A stretch of DNA of 64,000 nt from Sinohyriopsis cumingii. Lineage: Eukaryota > Mollusca > Bivalvia > Unionida > Unionidae. Position numbers and translations under genes: made by a program. Under the pieces are notes generated by a model. It searched no databases. It had not been told where the DNA came from and saw nothing but the letters and a program-made list of their open reading frames with translations. Position 1 is the first letter of the stretch. Each line of letters opens with the position of its first letter. Location: positions 5,859,720-5,923,719 of the forward strand of contig CM068828.1 in the NCBI GenBank assembly GCA_028554795.2, in the 5' to 3' direction. Shown one piece after another: positions 1 through 12,874 of the stretch.

Positions 1-485
1 TTTGTAATGCCTGGCTTGAAGTACTAATATTCCACTTCGAAAATCGTATTGGTCAACCATGCAAATGTGAAGCAAGAGAAATCACACAAGTGTGAAAAGA
101 ATTATTAGTTTTATGATGGGTGGTAATTAGATGATTAGATATAATTATCTGAAGTGTTTAAGAACCTTTCAAATGACAGCGACAGTTGTCTTAAAAAAAT
201 ATCGGAAACAAGGTTTGTCAAAGACATACACACGTAAAAGTTTGATTCTCTCGTTAGTGACACCCACTGACTGTGTTAATAATATCTGTCCAGTTTATGT
301 CAGCGATTTTTATCTGTCTATATTGAATTAGAAACACATCAATTTCATCTGGGCAAACACCAGCAAAATTCATTAAATAGGCCAAGTTGAACTTGGAGAA
401 AATATTTAACGTTCCGACCACGATTGATCCCGTGTGTGATCATCCAATATAATACATGGGATATGAATTACTCTCTGAAGTCTTT

Positions 486-1650
486 TCTTCAATAGTTTAA
501 TGTCTTGTCGGACAAGATCATCGCGATACATCTGAAGCGGGTATTAGGATGAAGAAATTTATCTAACGTGTTCAGAAATGGATGTTGTCTAAGGACAGTC
601 AGAACGAATCCAGACGTTTCAGCTAAAAGTAATAGAAGGGATACAGCGTTGAAAATCTTTATGAGAAATTTGCAATCCATTCTCAATATTTTGATCTGGC
701 CCCATGAACGTCAGCAATTTGTGATCTGATCGTGTGAGTTAGTTTTTTTTCTAAACTGAAAAGAACGTATTAGGGTGGCTCTTGATGATCGTTTTGTCCC
801 AGCGACAACTCAGAAACTCTAAGTCGGACAAAAATGACAGGGTTCCGAACTTGTCTATTTAACAATCGTTTATCTTGAAATTCCACGAACACTTTCTCTG
901 GTCTGCAACTCTTTGTTGTGCCCAGATCTGACAGGTCAACTGACGAACTACTTGGCTTTGAACAGATGTCATAGTGAGCCACGACAACGTAGAGGTACCA
1001 CATTGTGACATAAACAACATTATTCTTTGTTCCTTCGTGAGAGATATGGTCATTGGGGGCATACATATCGGGAGTTTTATTAATGTTACTTCTCTGTCAT
1101 TTACAATAGCAGCACACTAAATCGTTTAGATGTCATCATAACATCTCTACAGCACAACTATGTGTCTGATGTCAGAGATAACTTTTCTAAATTCTCTGCA
1201 AAATCCGAAGATGTATGACAGTGGAATCGCACATGAAATCATACCATCCGGTAAAATCTGTTATCGTCGTGCTGCAAGTCCCAAGATGAAGTGTTCATTA
1301 GTGGCATACAGAAGGGTAAAATGAACAAATGGTCTTGGTGCCATTTCCGTTGCAAAGGATCAGAAGCAGTATTTAGTGCAGTTGTAACATTAAAATACGG
1401 AATATGATCAGGTTGATTCACTATATCCTCCGAAAACATCATTGATGGTTCAGCACTTCTATCATAGTCACCGCTGTATCGTGCCAATCCCAGTATAGTA
1501 ATCGCAATATCGACTTTGTCCACGCAATTTATTTTCTGTCAATGACGACTTGTATTGTGAACATGCTGTTGTATTCGTTCGCGCTAATTTGGAATTTGAT
1601 AATCTCGCACAGACTCGTCCTGAATCGTCCATGTCAAATGCAGGAACATA
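486..1650 (-). pseudogene. relic Polinton major capsid protein
   Basis: A broken minus-strand copy of a double-jelly-roll major capsid protein, recognised by comparison with the better-preserved gene at 46743-48125. Matching blocks in order from high to low coordinates are an N-terminal PAFD block near 1630, the GLARYS..DY block and PSMMF near 1430-1510, CAIPLS.IFGFCR near 1180-1230, EEQR..FM with SWLT near 960-1040, INGHQEP-like residues near 770-800, and a C-terminal block with ILSDK near 500-540. Frames change many times and stops are frequent, so it cannot make capsid. The order is collinear with the intact gene, so this is one decayed gene rather than scattered fragments. It is followed by a pX-like relic, the same neighbour as in the 33-50 kb element. 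Confidence 0.85.
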
Positions 1651-1739
1651 TACAAGCTTGAAGAATGACAGCGGAAGAAGAATGCCGTACGCGATTCATT
1701 TGCACCACCAATTGTTCTCGTATCGATGATAATGCTCTG

Positions 1740-1870
1740 CCGGCTAAGTCACACTGCCCCAAACGTCTTATCCTTTACCTCGTCGATGGCTTTCACCCCG
1801 ACTTGTTTCGTAATCGGCAACACTTTTGGCACCGTTGCTCATAACAACCTGGCGACGAAATCGCCGGATT
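1740..1870 (-). pseudogene. relic Polinton pX-like basic protein
   Basis: A short minus-strand stretch that aligns with the middle of the small basic protein at 48139-48568. The shared pattern is a proline/isoleucine block followed by KAID.VKDK and GAV. It lies just upstream (minus strand) of the capsid relic, which repeats the gene order of the intact element and supports a common origin. No start and no full frame remain. Confidence 0.65.
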
Positions 1871-4080
1871 TATTTCCGTAATATCAATGGTATACTTGTA
1901 TTCTTTAATTTATTGCACGAGAGTATCACTCTGGCGTGTAAAACAGTCATGTTTACTTTTATGTTTGATTGCGATGACCAATCACATGCATTTAACGTGT
2001 GGTTAACTCACTTGGTGACAAGTGACTAGCTTGAGAGGTTAACGAGTCCCAGGCATGTCATGGACATATAAGTTAACTGCTAACGTGTCTCCTCGCAAGA
2101 CAAGTATATGTCCATTTTGATCTGCAAGAGAAAATCTCAACCAGAACAACATAGTGTTGTTACTTAGTAGATAAACAAGATTTGTTGGTGCGGACTCGAT
2201 AAAGTCACACAGAGAAACATCAAGAGAAAAACAATATAAAATGTGTCATTCGCAAACGAGTACTGATAACTACCTATAATTGCGATGAAGGTTATATCCA
2301 CCATAATCGTCGACATGAAAGTGACGCGATTAAAGCTGTCACCATAGTTGGAATTATTATCAGCCAGCACGTATGTATTGGCGATGCTTTCATGCCAACA
2401 AAACACGGTTGCGATCGATGAGGTATTTGGGTAAATCTGGCATCCTTATGTGACTATTTTGTTGTCGGAGGTGAGTGTTGGCTCGTTGGGTTTGATGGCG
2501 ACCTGGAATTCTTTTCGCGTGATTGACATAATCAGCCTTTGAAATTAATCGTTTATGGCTTCTACTTCTTACGCTTTTAGAAATACAATAAACACTTACC
2601 AGTTAGGGCTTGCATCGAAATTGGTTTGTCACGCTAACATGAGTGAATTATTTGCGGGGAGACGGCCAAATGGTTCCGAACGAATATTTGGTCAACTGGT
2701 GCGATCTTAAGTGCGCGTTAAGATGCGGCGGTTATCGCGTTTGAAAACAAGTTCAAAATCCGGTTTTTGTCGTGCTTGCAGCCATCATCGCGGTGTTGCT
2801 CGGTGTAGTAGTAACGATCATGCACTGCGTTGCCGCGCTGATTTCATCGAGAAACTGAGTTGTTTGCGTATGTAATCGCTGTTGTATTTCCACTGTGTGC
2901 GTGTTTATACAATATGTACAATGTATTTATAATTGCAGATCATTTGTGAGCTGCAGGCAGGCAACATGTTATCGTGTCAAGAACGTCGAGGTAAACACAA
3001 ACGTGTTTGCAATTATCCGTCACTGTAGCGACGTTAATCACGCTCCAATGGCTTGGCTCACTCACATACACTTCCAGGATGAGTTTGTGCATCAAAGCGT
3101 GATCTGTATTGTGTTCTTGACTTTATCGATAAATACGTTTTAATTTTGTGTCTTCACGCATCACATCGGGAGATGTGTGCACGGCCTGAAATGAAACCAC
3201 CAGTGTTTCACGACGGTTTGCTTGTGCTAGTACACGGTCGTGCCAGTCTGAGATACTGGTGGCTAACATGAATGTAGTTGTGCGGAGTGATTTCTTCACT
3301 CCGTTGCCAGTTCCCTTCATGGCGAGAGGGTGGGGTATGATAGCGACGGGATCAGGATAAAGTTGGCATTAATACTACGCTAATCTGCCCAAAACATGCG
3401 TGGTTATCCGTGTAACCCAGTGAAGGTCTTCACAAACCCATTTTAACCAATCATCGTATGACTTGGGGTGATTTCCGGGTTAAAAATATGAAGATGTCTA
3501 TTATTTAATTCTTCCTTGGCAAATGGAGCGGAACCTTTCAAAACAAACTGGCGAGCTTCTTCTTTGAATTGTGTGATTCCATTGTTAACTCTGATAATAC
3601 AAGGACGGGGATTGTGCTCTAAGTAAACCAACGATGTCGCCGATTTCCTCCGCGTGATCCTCGCGCGGTACCTTCTGTACGTATTGCGACCGTTTACACG
3701 CGTTCTGAAGCCTAGCACTTCGGGTTAATTCGTTTAACACCTTCACTGTGGCCGCGATCGTTTCTATGTCGTTAGGAAATTTTATTTAAAGGGTTCTTTT
3801 GTCGCGGTAGTTGAGACCGAGATTTCTTTCGTGTGTTTAATAAACGGGCAAATATGTGTTTGAATCCCGCTGCGAGACTTAATTTGTTAACTTGTTTTTG
3901 ACATGTTAGTGTGCTGATAGATAGCCTTATATTGCTGTGTTAGGCGTTTGGTTGGACTGATATTTGGTATTTTCTATTAGGATTGAGGGTTCTTTGTGTG
4001 GTACCATTGACTTTACTACACAGGTGGGCACATGTTTGAGAAGCTTGAAAATATTCTACCCGAGGTGACTTTGTAACGAC
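1871..4080. other. no recognised gene
   Basis: About 2.2 kb between two groups of Polinton relic genes. Only short open frames occur (up to about 90 codons) and none matches a family I know. A DDWLK-like minus-strand stretch near 3420-3465 faintly resembles the helicase of the 33-50 kb element but is too short to call. It may hold the eroded ends of one or two old elements; I see no terminal repeat. Confidence 0.4.
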
Positions 4081-4084
4081 AGGG

Positions 4085-4610
4085 TTGATTGGTTTTGTCT
4101 ATATTAACAAATCTGTGTGGATTCTCCTGGGCTTTTGATTGTTTTCCTATCGATGTCGCATGCGCACCACGTATGGTGAATATTTATCAACAACTTAACT
4201 CGTTCAACACTATCAACATGTTTGCGTTGTCGATGACCACTTTAATGGAATTGTTTATACCGCTTGGTGACGTAGATGACGCTGATGCGCTTTTGTCTTC
4301 CATGGGAAAATATTAGTGCGGCATTTGTTTGTTTATTTAACATTGCATCGTCACACACGACAAGATTAGTCTATGAGATCGATGGAAGTGGTGTCTTTTC
4401 GATTATGTCCCTATTTACCAGTGAATTCCACGTGCGGACGAAATCTTTGAACACATCTTAACACTCTTAATTGTCCGCGGATGGAGCTGCCAAGTATAAC
4501 GTTGTCATAACAACAGCTGTGTTGATCTTGATCCTGACGGATCAGTGATAGAGTTCTTCGATCCAGTGAACGCTACCGACATGTTCATATAAATATCTGC
4601 TGCTGTCTTT
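4085..4610 (-). pseudogene. relic Polinton packaging ATPase
   Basis: Minus-strand relic of the FtsK/HerA (A32-like) packaging ATPase. A degenerate P-loop block reading PSGS..TQLLL lies near 4505-4550. The Walker B region reads LVVCDDAMLNKQTN near 4320-4365 and is followed by GR.K...VIYVT. The C-terminal part retains NIHHTWC. The lysine of the P-loop is lost and frames change, so the protein is dead. The nearest relative in view is the gene at 33783-34412, and similarity is visible at DNA level as well. In the intact element this gene marks the left end, so this may be the left part of an old insertion. Confidence 0.8.
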
Positions 4611-5149
4611 GACAAGATATAAATGAAGATGCACAGACTTGAAAATACTGGTGATCTGGAGCAAACGCAACAATGTTTGACCAGACGAAAATCATAAAAT
4701 TGCGACATGAACTGTCTCTTAACTTCTCCCATATTTAAGTCATACAAATGTGTGATAGCTCCTTAGAAAGGAAACTTATGCTCCTAGATTACTGAAATAT
4801 TTCACTGCAAATGCAAATACTACTAAAACATCAAAGGCTATGTTTGCAACTGTGATTTCATCCGTTACAAACATTGTCTGTTGCATGTTTAGCAAATGAA
4901 TCCCGAATAGGAGCATAGCATTTTTAGAACTATGACTCATTTTAGTTTAAAGCTTGCTCTCGGTGTTTTTTGTAAAGGCGTAAGGAATATAGTACAGAAG
5001 AGTAAAATGTGTTGAATATATTAATAACTCTTGCAACTCAATCGTCCCAGGGATGCAAGCTTGTGCACTTTATTCCTGAACCATGAACATGAATCAGTGC
5101 CAGTCTGATGACTTCCGTGGGGGAATCTGTTAATCGTCGATAACTTACT

Positions 5150-5880
5150 GATTCTCACATACACTAAAATGAAAGACCTTAAATTAGCATATTATGACGA
5201 TTTTCTTCGTTGAAATGTACCTGTACCTGGAAAATTCAAAAGCTTGCTAGACAAGAATAAATTTGTGCTGATACATTCCTGGACGAGAAAATCTAAATCA
5301 ACCGGATTAGTAACTAATATGATAATAAACGGGGACATTCTTGTGATGCCCATATGGGAAGTCTTCCGATAATCTTTCATCCGATATCTCAGGCATGTGA
5401 GATCGTTCCGGAAACCAAACCTGCTTTTTGAGCTTTATATGTAACAATGGCTTCAGCGACTGCAAGATCTGTCAGCATATTTGGATCAAGCATACAACGC
5501 AGTAAATCTATTGAAACCCATCCAAATTTATTGCTGAATACTTGAATGGTTTCATCTTGATGCACACTTTTTAAATTAAAATGTAGCTAAACTAATGAAC
5601 GTTGTGGGAAAACTTGAACAATAGTATCTCTGCAAATCCAGTAAGATCAAAACCGGGAAAAGAACCATTGACACACGTTTTAAGTCATGTGTAGGATGAC
5701 CCAGTAGGATGAAGTAAGGTTTACAGACACCAAGAAATAAAGTAACAGAATACAATGATGCCCTATCTACGCTTATAACTTCATCGACGGAATAATTAGT
5801 GTTCCAAAGAACCCCGTGCCCGTATTCATCACATGTCATTGAACATCTCCAAACACCCAATGTATTAGGTATTGAATCAT
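5150..5880 (-). pseudogene. relic Polinton family B DNA polymerase
   Basis: Minus-strand relic of the same polymerase type as 36852-39413. The best block (about 5690-5850) reads EYGHG.LWNT followed by a motif A region with ISVD and then the GHPT block. Further down come a LLR.MLD block with VAEAI..Y near 5410-5510 and a VDLDFLV stretch near 5265-5310 that matches the region after motif B. Order is collinear with the intact gene, and frameshifts and stops interrupt it. Motif C and the helicase part are not visible. It lies beyond the ATPase relic, as in the intact element but with the phospholipase, integrase and helicase missing. Confidence 0.8.
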
Positions 5881-6400
5881 TATTTATGGCTCTGCAAAAT
5901 TAGGCGTCACTAACTAGGGCTTAAATAATTTGCAACGATATCATACATGTCGGACGAAGATTTTAGTGCTTCTTTTCGTAGCTCATCATGGAAATATGTT
6001 TGATACCAATCTTCACAAGGTAATAACAAAATGATCAGCGTGGTTAAAAAAAACCCATCAATATCAATTAACTTTACCGGTACATGATAACGCACGCTAA
6101 TATTAGCAATGGCATGTTAAACATCACTATCATATAAAATCTGATTGTGTGCTTTTCGGGAAATTTTTTTTCACGCATGTGGATTATGTTCAATAAGTTC
6201 AGTCATTGTACCAGCATTTTTGTATTTACCGTAACAATACATCGTGATTAGATATATGACAGCACTTTCCGACGCGGCAACGTCTCGAGTTTTGTGCCAT
6301 TTCGGTGAACCTCTTTCGCCAATTAGTGCTTTTAGACAATATTTTCCCTTCGTTACTAGTTGTTTGCAATCTCCCCGTTTCGTTAGGGATCGAACAATTG
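5881..6400. other. no recognised gene
   Basis: Short minus-strand open frames of 60-80 codons only. None is recognised. The stretch could contain the eroded N-terminal half of the polymerase relic next to it. Confidence 0.3.
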
Positions 6401-6960
6401 CCACATTCTAACCTTTTCTGAGAGTTTTCTTTCATCCTTTCCCCCCAGTTTGGCTGTAACGTCAATATGGGGGAGTTCTGTGTTGCATGTGCTAAGTGGT
6501 CCGTCACTTTCTCCTCTACGTTAGTTGTCACTACATTTGTTTCTGTTTCTTTAGGGTTTTCTAGCTCTTTTTTACTGGGTACAGTTTGTTTTATGGTGTA
6601 CTTTCTTTCCTAATTTGCTCAATCAGTATTCGTATCTCTGTTTGCATCTTATCGTTTTCCTCCACGTTTAGGTTCACTTCATTGTTTGAGGTCTTACTCG
6701 CATATGTTTGCGCTGCCGGCTGATTTGTTAGTCTTTTGGACTGTAGCCAGTTTGTCTGCAGCGTGGACAAGTCCTGCCTAATTCGCACCCCCATACCATG
6801 TCTTTAACAGGAACCGTTTGACGTAAAAGTATGGCGGTATCGTTTTTGCCTCTTCTTTGATGAACTGTCATTATCCTTACGCCTGATTTCATCTCTCTGA
6901 ATACCATACTGTTGCCATTTTATTCTTCCTCATATTTGTTTTCAGTTTTTTCCCTATTTT
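6400..6960 (-). pseudogene. LINE ORF1 (Tx1-like) fragment
   Basis: A minus-strand fragment of the nucleic-acid-binding ORF1 of a non-LTR retrotransposon. Read across a frame change it shows the motif GCELGRTCPRCRQTGY near 6735-6785, a zinc-knuckle-like Cys cluster. The same type of motif (GCELERACPRC) occurs in the ORF1 part of the LINE at 19.8-22.7 kb. A Lys/Glu-rich tail follows at lower coordinates. Assignment to the Tx1/L1 group rests on that internal comparison. Confidence 0.55.
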
Positions 6961-7082
6961 GTTTTCAATCTTGAGAGAGAGAGAGTCCAGAGACGAAATC
7001 GTCCATGACGCTAATGCGCATGTGGGACATGGACTAATTGAACGTAGCTTTCACAATTTTTCAGTCTTATCGCTACGATGTC

Positions 7083-7340
7083 TGCAGTGTGGCAGTTTAT
7101 AGTGATGCCTAGCACTTGGATATCATGTCGCAGACATGTAGCAATATGTCCCACCCAGTCACATTATCTTGACACCAGGCTGACCAGTCCTAACACTAAC
7201 CTCTTAATGCTGAACGCCAGGCTAGGCAGGCATCTATTAGTACCATTTTTGCAAGTCTTTGGTATGGCTCGGCCGGGGATCGAAACTACGACCACCGCAT
7301 CCGAAGCGGACGCTCTAACCACTAGGCCACCGGAGCGGTC
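7083..7340 (-). repeat. tRNA-derived SINE, family B
   Basis: On the minus strand it begins with a tRNA-like head containing an A box (TGGCCTAGTGG) and a B box (GTTTCGATCC), followed by a body shared with the plus-strand copy at 26498-26755. The shared body includes the TGTCCCACCCAGTCACATTATC block (read on the plus strand here). Two copies of one sequence with a Pol III promoter head identify a SINE. Confidence 0.8.
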
Positions 7341-7379
7341 AATTTAGTTATTGGATGATGCAAATGTTTTGGATAATAA

Positions 7380-10300
7380 GGAAACCGGGCGCATTTACTC
7401 AAACAATAAACACGACATAAACTGGATGCAAATCACTGGGTATTACAAGATGGATCCTGATTCATATACCTTTCGATAATAACGAAATTGTATGTTCATA
7501 TCATAATTAAAATGTTCATGGAACCAGTTACGATAATATGCCTCTTGAAAATAACCAAATACTCGTTAATATCAGAAGAAAATGGTAACAGAACCAGTCA
7601 CGAACAGACCAAATCTATGTTTGTTATATAAGGGAAATATTCAAAGAACCAGTCACCAGCAGAGTAAAAACGCGAATTTCTAACCTCGTGATAAGTTCCG
7701 GGAAGTCTTAGACCTTTTCCTGGGGATCAGAAACTAGTGGAATCTAATAATGATTTCGAACGATCATTAGTACCTCTCTTCGTTCTTTGCCTTTTTCTTG
7801 GAATGCAAACAATTATGATGATCTCATACCATACATGTTTAAAGTATTGAATAACATTAAAGGCATCACCCGACTAAAGGGAATGCGTCTGACTTTGTTA
7901 AACAAGCGAAATGATTTGATATAACAATTAAAGAATTTAATTGTGCCTTTTCGTATGGACAAATGAATATTACACTGGACACTCTCGATGAGATCAATGA
8001 ATGAACATGATGTCTATTTGTAATTACAGTAGCGAAAATAGGATTGTAGGATATCTGATTAATGACTTGTTATTTTAAAAAGTCGTTTATTGTAGATTAA
8101 ATAATTCACACATTTCTGCAATTAGAATTCGCTATACGCTCAGTGGCGCACCAAAATCAAATTACATTCAATTTGAAACTAGAAGTGCACAGAAGAAACG
8201 TTCCACTAATTATTGCATCAAAGATGTTTTTAAAATTCTCATTGCAAATTAGTTCCTGAAACAAAAGGATCGATTCACACGTTATCATTTCAAAACATGT
8301 AAATAGAAAGAAAATACATTCAAACGTAAGAAAGTATAGACAAGATAGAGTTGTTTATAATTAATGGAGGCTCACATTTTGAAATATATCCTGAAGCAAA
8401 AGAGACACTGAAACTGTAACGTCTTGTTCTTAATGGACTTATGCTCACAATGCACCTGTGAAACTGGTTGTCACAAGAAAGCCTGAGGGTTATAAGTCTT
8501 GTCCTTTATGGAAATGAGACGGTCATATATAGGTGAAATCTGTAGATGCTACTTAAGAAAAGTGGTTTGTAAATCGTGTCCATTATGGACATGTGTACGT
8601 CACAAGGAGGTAGATAACAAGACGGGCTTCAATGTTGCGACCATGAAAGGCAATATTATACTTGTTTGAACACATCCCCTCTTTCTTTTTCAAGAGGATT
8701 AAATGTTGAGAACGTAATTAGTTTAGTTCTTTTGACGCTTCCATCATCATTTAACTTCGATCATTATCTTTTTCTGTACAAAACTTATAACCTCATGGTG
8801 ATCCTTTGCTTGATTAATGTATTTATACGCGTACCATTGCTTGATTAATGTATTTATACGCGTACCATTGCTTGATTAATGTATTTATACGCGTACCATT
8901 GCTTGATTAATGTATTTAGAGCAATCTATACGCGTACCATTGCTTGATTAATGTATTTATACGCGTACCATTGCTTGATTAATGTATTTAGAGCAATCTA
9001 TACGCGTACCATTGCTTGATTAATGTATTTATACGCGTACCATTGCTTGATTAATGTATTTAGAGCAATCTATACGCGTACCATTAGGCCAACAACAGTA
9101 GGCAATGTTTCAATCACTCAGTCATAAGTCGCGGATGTAAAAGCTGTACAATTGTCTGATACTTTTTTTTCCGATGAATTCGACGTCTCAGATAGTTCAT
9201 TTGTCTAGCACAGGAAATAATACCTTTACATATGAAAAGAAGATTGAATGCAAAGTGCAATACGGTATCATCTGATGTTATTTCATTGTCCAGTAATTAT
9301 CTACAATGTTTATATCTTGGCATATCAGAAATGTCATTCACCCAAATCATTGTTATCTTTAATACCATACATGGCTCAATACAAACTCAGAACTAATACT
9401 TTGTTTGTTCCTAGTTGGCGGAGAAAAAAAACGAAACAAAACGCGAGGTTTTTTATTTGTTATATATCCCAAAACCCTTGCCAAACATTTTATCTGAACA
9501 GAGTAAATGTTATTCAAAACAAAAAGGGATTTAAAAACGTTCGATCCCGTTATTTTAAGAATATTTGAAAACACCTAGATGGTTCTATTATACCTGTCTC
9601 TAATGCAAACAAAAAATACTTATGTAAAATATAATGCGTTAATAAATCAGGCCAAATACGACAGTTTTCAGAGTCCGATGAATCTTTCATATTCGAGTGT
9701 CCTGATAGTTCCATTTATTCTAAGAATTTTCAAATTTTCCATTATTTGAATTTTATTCTAAAATTTAAATTTATATTAAAAGCAACAGCCACATTCGGAT
9801 TAATAACATTTACTTTAGTGTAATATAGGCTCATAACCTCATATTGTTATTTAGTTACATGACCCCGTATATTTATTAAGTTCATAACCCCGTATTCTTA
9901 TTAATGTCAATAACCCCATAATTGTGTTTAGATACATAACCCCGGATTGTTATTTAGTTACATGACCCCGTATATTTATTAAGTTCATAACCCCGTATTC
10001 TTATTAATGTCAATAACCCCATAATTGTGTTTAGATACATAACCCCGGATTGTTATTTAAGCATATGACACCCATATTGTTATTAAGTTCATAACCCCAT
10101 ATTCTTAGTAATGTCAATAACCCCATAGTTGTGTTTAGATACGTAACCCCGTATTATTATTTAGGTATATGACCCCTTATTTTTATTAAGTTCATAATCC
10201 CATATTCTTATTAATGCCAGTAACCCCATAACTGTGTTTAGATACATAGCCCCGTATTATTATTTAGGTATATAACCCATATTGTTATTAAGTTCATAAC

Positions 10301-10390
10301 CCCATATTCTTATTAATGTCAATAACCCCATAATGGTGTTTAGACACATAACCCCGTATTGTTATTTAGGTCCATAACTTATATTGTTAA
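7380..10390. repeat. dispersed composite repeat, copy 1
   Basis: First of three copies of a long non-coding repeat. Landmarks shared with copy 3 are the ACCAGTCACGA-type motifs near 7530-7650, the AACGATCATTAGTACCT stretch near 7757, the TTTATGG-rich block near 8400-8580 and the CTCTTTCTTTTTCAA stretch near 8680. Landmarks shared with copies 2 and 3 are the CATTGTCCAGTAATTA stretch near 9285 and the ATAACCCCATATT minisatellite. No gene is recognisable. This copy has no Polinton at the site occupied in copy 3. Mobile-element class is unknown. Confidence 0.75.
8806..9085. repeat. 31/41-bp minisatellite
   Basis: Eight tandem units built on TTGATTAATGTATTTATACG plus CGTACCATTGC. Short units of 31 bp alternate with long units of 41 bp carrying an extra GAGCAATCTA; the order is short, short, short, long, short, long, short, long. 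The last three pairs therefore form a higher-order 72-bp repeat. It lies inside the dispersed repeat copy 1. Confidence 0.95.
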
Positions 10391-10395
10391 TATTA
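9832..10395. repeat. 26-bp minisatellite, locus 1
   Basis: About twenty diverged units of roughly 26-28 bp built on ATAACCCCATATTCTTATTA plus a short spacer. A longer period of three to four units is visible because the GTGTTTAGATACATA variant recurs. The same consensus builds the arrays at 14.65 and 50.4 kb. Confidence 0.9.
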
Positions 10396-11530
10396 TATTG
10401 CTAAATATTATCAGTAATCGAGGACTGTATGTAATGATAATATTTCTAAATATGTTGACTTGAGTTTAGCGTCTTGGATTACTCCTCGGAAATGTAATGG
10501 TTGACCTGATTTTATTCGACTTACACTTTAAGTAAACAGACCTGACTTTGTTTACGAATTTGATGAAAATTTCCACTGGAAGTTACCTTGGTTCAAGGTA
10601 TTTTGTTGTGCCATACGTCAGCTGACAGTCTGCATATAAAGAAGAGGAAGTAAACAGGTATTCATTGCTATCTTACTAACAGTCTTTAAGTTGTGTCTAG
10701 TTATACTTTGAGAGGAATCACTTATTATAATTATTCAATATAATTACAAAGTGCTCATTGACATTTTGGATTGTAATTCATTCAATGACGTTCTGGATTG
10801 TATCACTGTGTTGCCTCAGCACTGTTAACACATCGACATATTGAAGACGATTGTACATCAGAACATCCAAGACTCAAACACTGTGTACTTTTTTACTCTT
10901 GATAGAACTATAATGCTTACTTAGGATTTTATTCACAATACCGTAAGCTTCTCTTAAAATTTCATTTTATAACTTAGAGAATGAAATATTTGTTGAATTT
11001 TACGAAATTGTTTGGTTTTTCTTTTTTCTCTTACTTAGATAAAGACCAATAAAATCGTAACAGGTAATTGCCAATTCGTCTCGGATACGAATTTCTAAAA
11101 TAATATTTCAGAGAAATTAAACTTGGGTTTGAAAGTCAAATTGACTATGTTTCTAAATTTTCTTAGTCCCTAGTAAGATTTTAATTTCATATATGTAAAA
11201 AATCTTTCGTGAAACCATGACTTGTTCTCAATGTCATCTAATGTAATGAATTTTGTTTCAAATATTACCTAGACATTGTTGAAGTCTTTAAAAAAGGACA
11301 CGTTGCTTGAGCATGCCGGACACTGAGAAGCATCTTTGGCAAAACAATAAATAAAAATATATTTGTCCAATGTTTTGTGGAAAAGATTTTGTTCGGATAA
11401 AAGTGTTTTGGGGTTGATTAATAAGCCTGTGTCTGGATTCGATAGATTTTGAAAATAAATGCAGTTAAAAACCCAGAAGGAAATAGTGCGACGAAAGATT
11501 CAGCTTCAGTAGAAAGTGATGGAAATCCAA
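10396..11530. other. no recognised gene
   Basis: AT-rich sequence after the minisatellite with no long open frame and no repeat that I can match elsewhere in the window. Confidence 0.4.
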
Positions 11531-11533
11531 AAT

Positions 11534-11659
<126 letters not shown>

Positions 11660-12055
11660 ACTCACTCCACTTGCACGCAAGTTCAGCTTATGGTGTTATG
11701 AGAAATATTAGTTTCATATCACCTTTAAAGTAAAATGAAGTAGATCAATACTTTCCTGGTTTGGAGAAAATTGGTGAAAATTTGAACTGGCCAGGAAAGC
11801 ATCGGACATTATTATTATTACAACGTGAATTTATTGACAAAGATTGTGAAGTCTACACTGATTATGACGTGGTTACGGAAATATCATGAAGGGTATGAAT
11901 TGTAACTGAGGCATATCGATAATGGTTTGGGTTCTAGACAAATTCGAGTCGAAATCGCTAAATAAAATGAACAACTTTTTGATAGGTGGTGCTCAGTCAG
12001 GAAGGTTGATCAAGATTACAGTAATCTCAGAAACTCGTATTAATGACTAAAGTGT

Positions 12056-12450
12056 TCACTCAGCACTTCTGTTATTCATTTTGACGACATACTTTTCCAG
12101 CCTTTTGTATGATAAAACACATTTTTTTTTAATATGTGAGAGTTGTATTTTTTGTGCACAACGCGATCTGTATGAAAGCAAAATGAAGTTGGTAAGATCA
12201 TCAAAGTTGTTATTTCCATTTACAAAACCATTTCGTGTAATTTTAAAAATTGCATAGTAAGTCTGGATCCATTCGACGTGTAACTTCCGAAATAGTTCAG
12301 TAACCAAGCAGTGATAGAAAGTGCTCGATTTGTTCTGTTTCCTCCTTACAGATGGTGCATTTATCATTGTCCTTAATATTTTTCAACAACTGGTTTGCGG
12401 CAATATTTCTACGTAGAAATCTAAAATTAAAGCTAACCAGTCTGTGTCTT
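12056..12450 (-). pseudogene. LINE ORF2 3' end, Tx1/L1-like
   Basis: A minus-strand fragment of the C-terminus of a non-LTR retrotransposon ORF2. Across a frame change it reads FRFLRRNIAAN and then CTICKEETEQIEHFL, the CxxC...H motif typical of the region after the reverse transcriptase in L1/Tx1-type elements. A W/F-rich tail follows with FDDLTNFILL. Stops and a frameshift show it is dead. It may be the 3' end of the same family as the element at 19.8-22.7 kb. Confidence 0.7.
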
Positions 12451-12515
12451 TTGTGCGACGTTTAGACAAAACAAAATAGCTGGATCATTATTTTACATCA
12501 ATAACACACCAAAGG

Positions 12516-12760
12516 TTGTTGTTGTTGTTGTATGGTTTAACGCCATTTTTCAGCACGATAGGCTATACATGGCGGCCAGTATTAATGGTGGAGGAAGAAC
12601 CCGGAAAACCCCGGAAAGAACCAGAACGAGAAGCTACTGGCAAGCTTTCTCACATGCCCACATTGGCTGAATCTTAGACTCGAACCGCCGCAGACAGAGG
12701 TGAGATGGCAGTGATCCGTAACGAAGAGCGCTTTAGACCACTCGGCCACTCGGGGCCCCC
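12516..12760 (-). repeat. tRNA-derived SINE, family A, full length
   Basis: On the minus strand it starts GGGGCCCCGAGTGGCCGAGT, carries A-box and B-box (GGTTCGAGTCT) sequences, continues through a TGGGCATGTGAGAAAGC body and ends in (CAA)n. A 10-bp target-site duplication ACACCAAAGG flanks it (12506-12515 and 12761-12770). Five other copies lie in this window. Confidence 0.95.
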
Positions 12761-12874
12761 ACACCAAAGGTAGTTCTCCACCTTATGTATGATATAAAGT
12801 TGCCTCTAGTTACGGTCGATGGTTCATCTTTTTCTATTATGGTAATCCATATATAACGTCACGCCAAAATATAT

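Noticed and set aside
3420..3720. Helicase relic and a 91-codon frame at 3.4-3.7 kb
   Set aside because: Only a DDWLK-like stretch resembles the intact helicase and the rest of the frame does not; too weak to call, although nearby relics make it possible.
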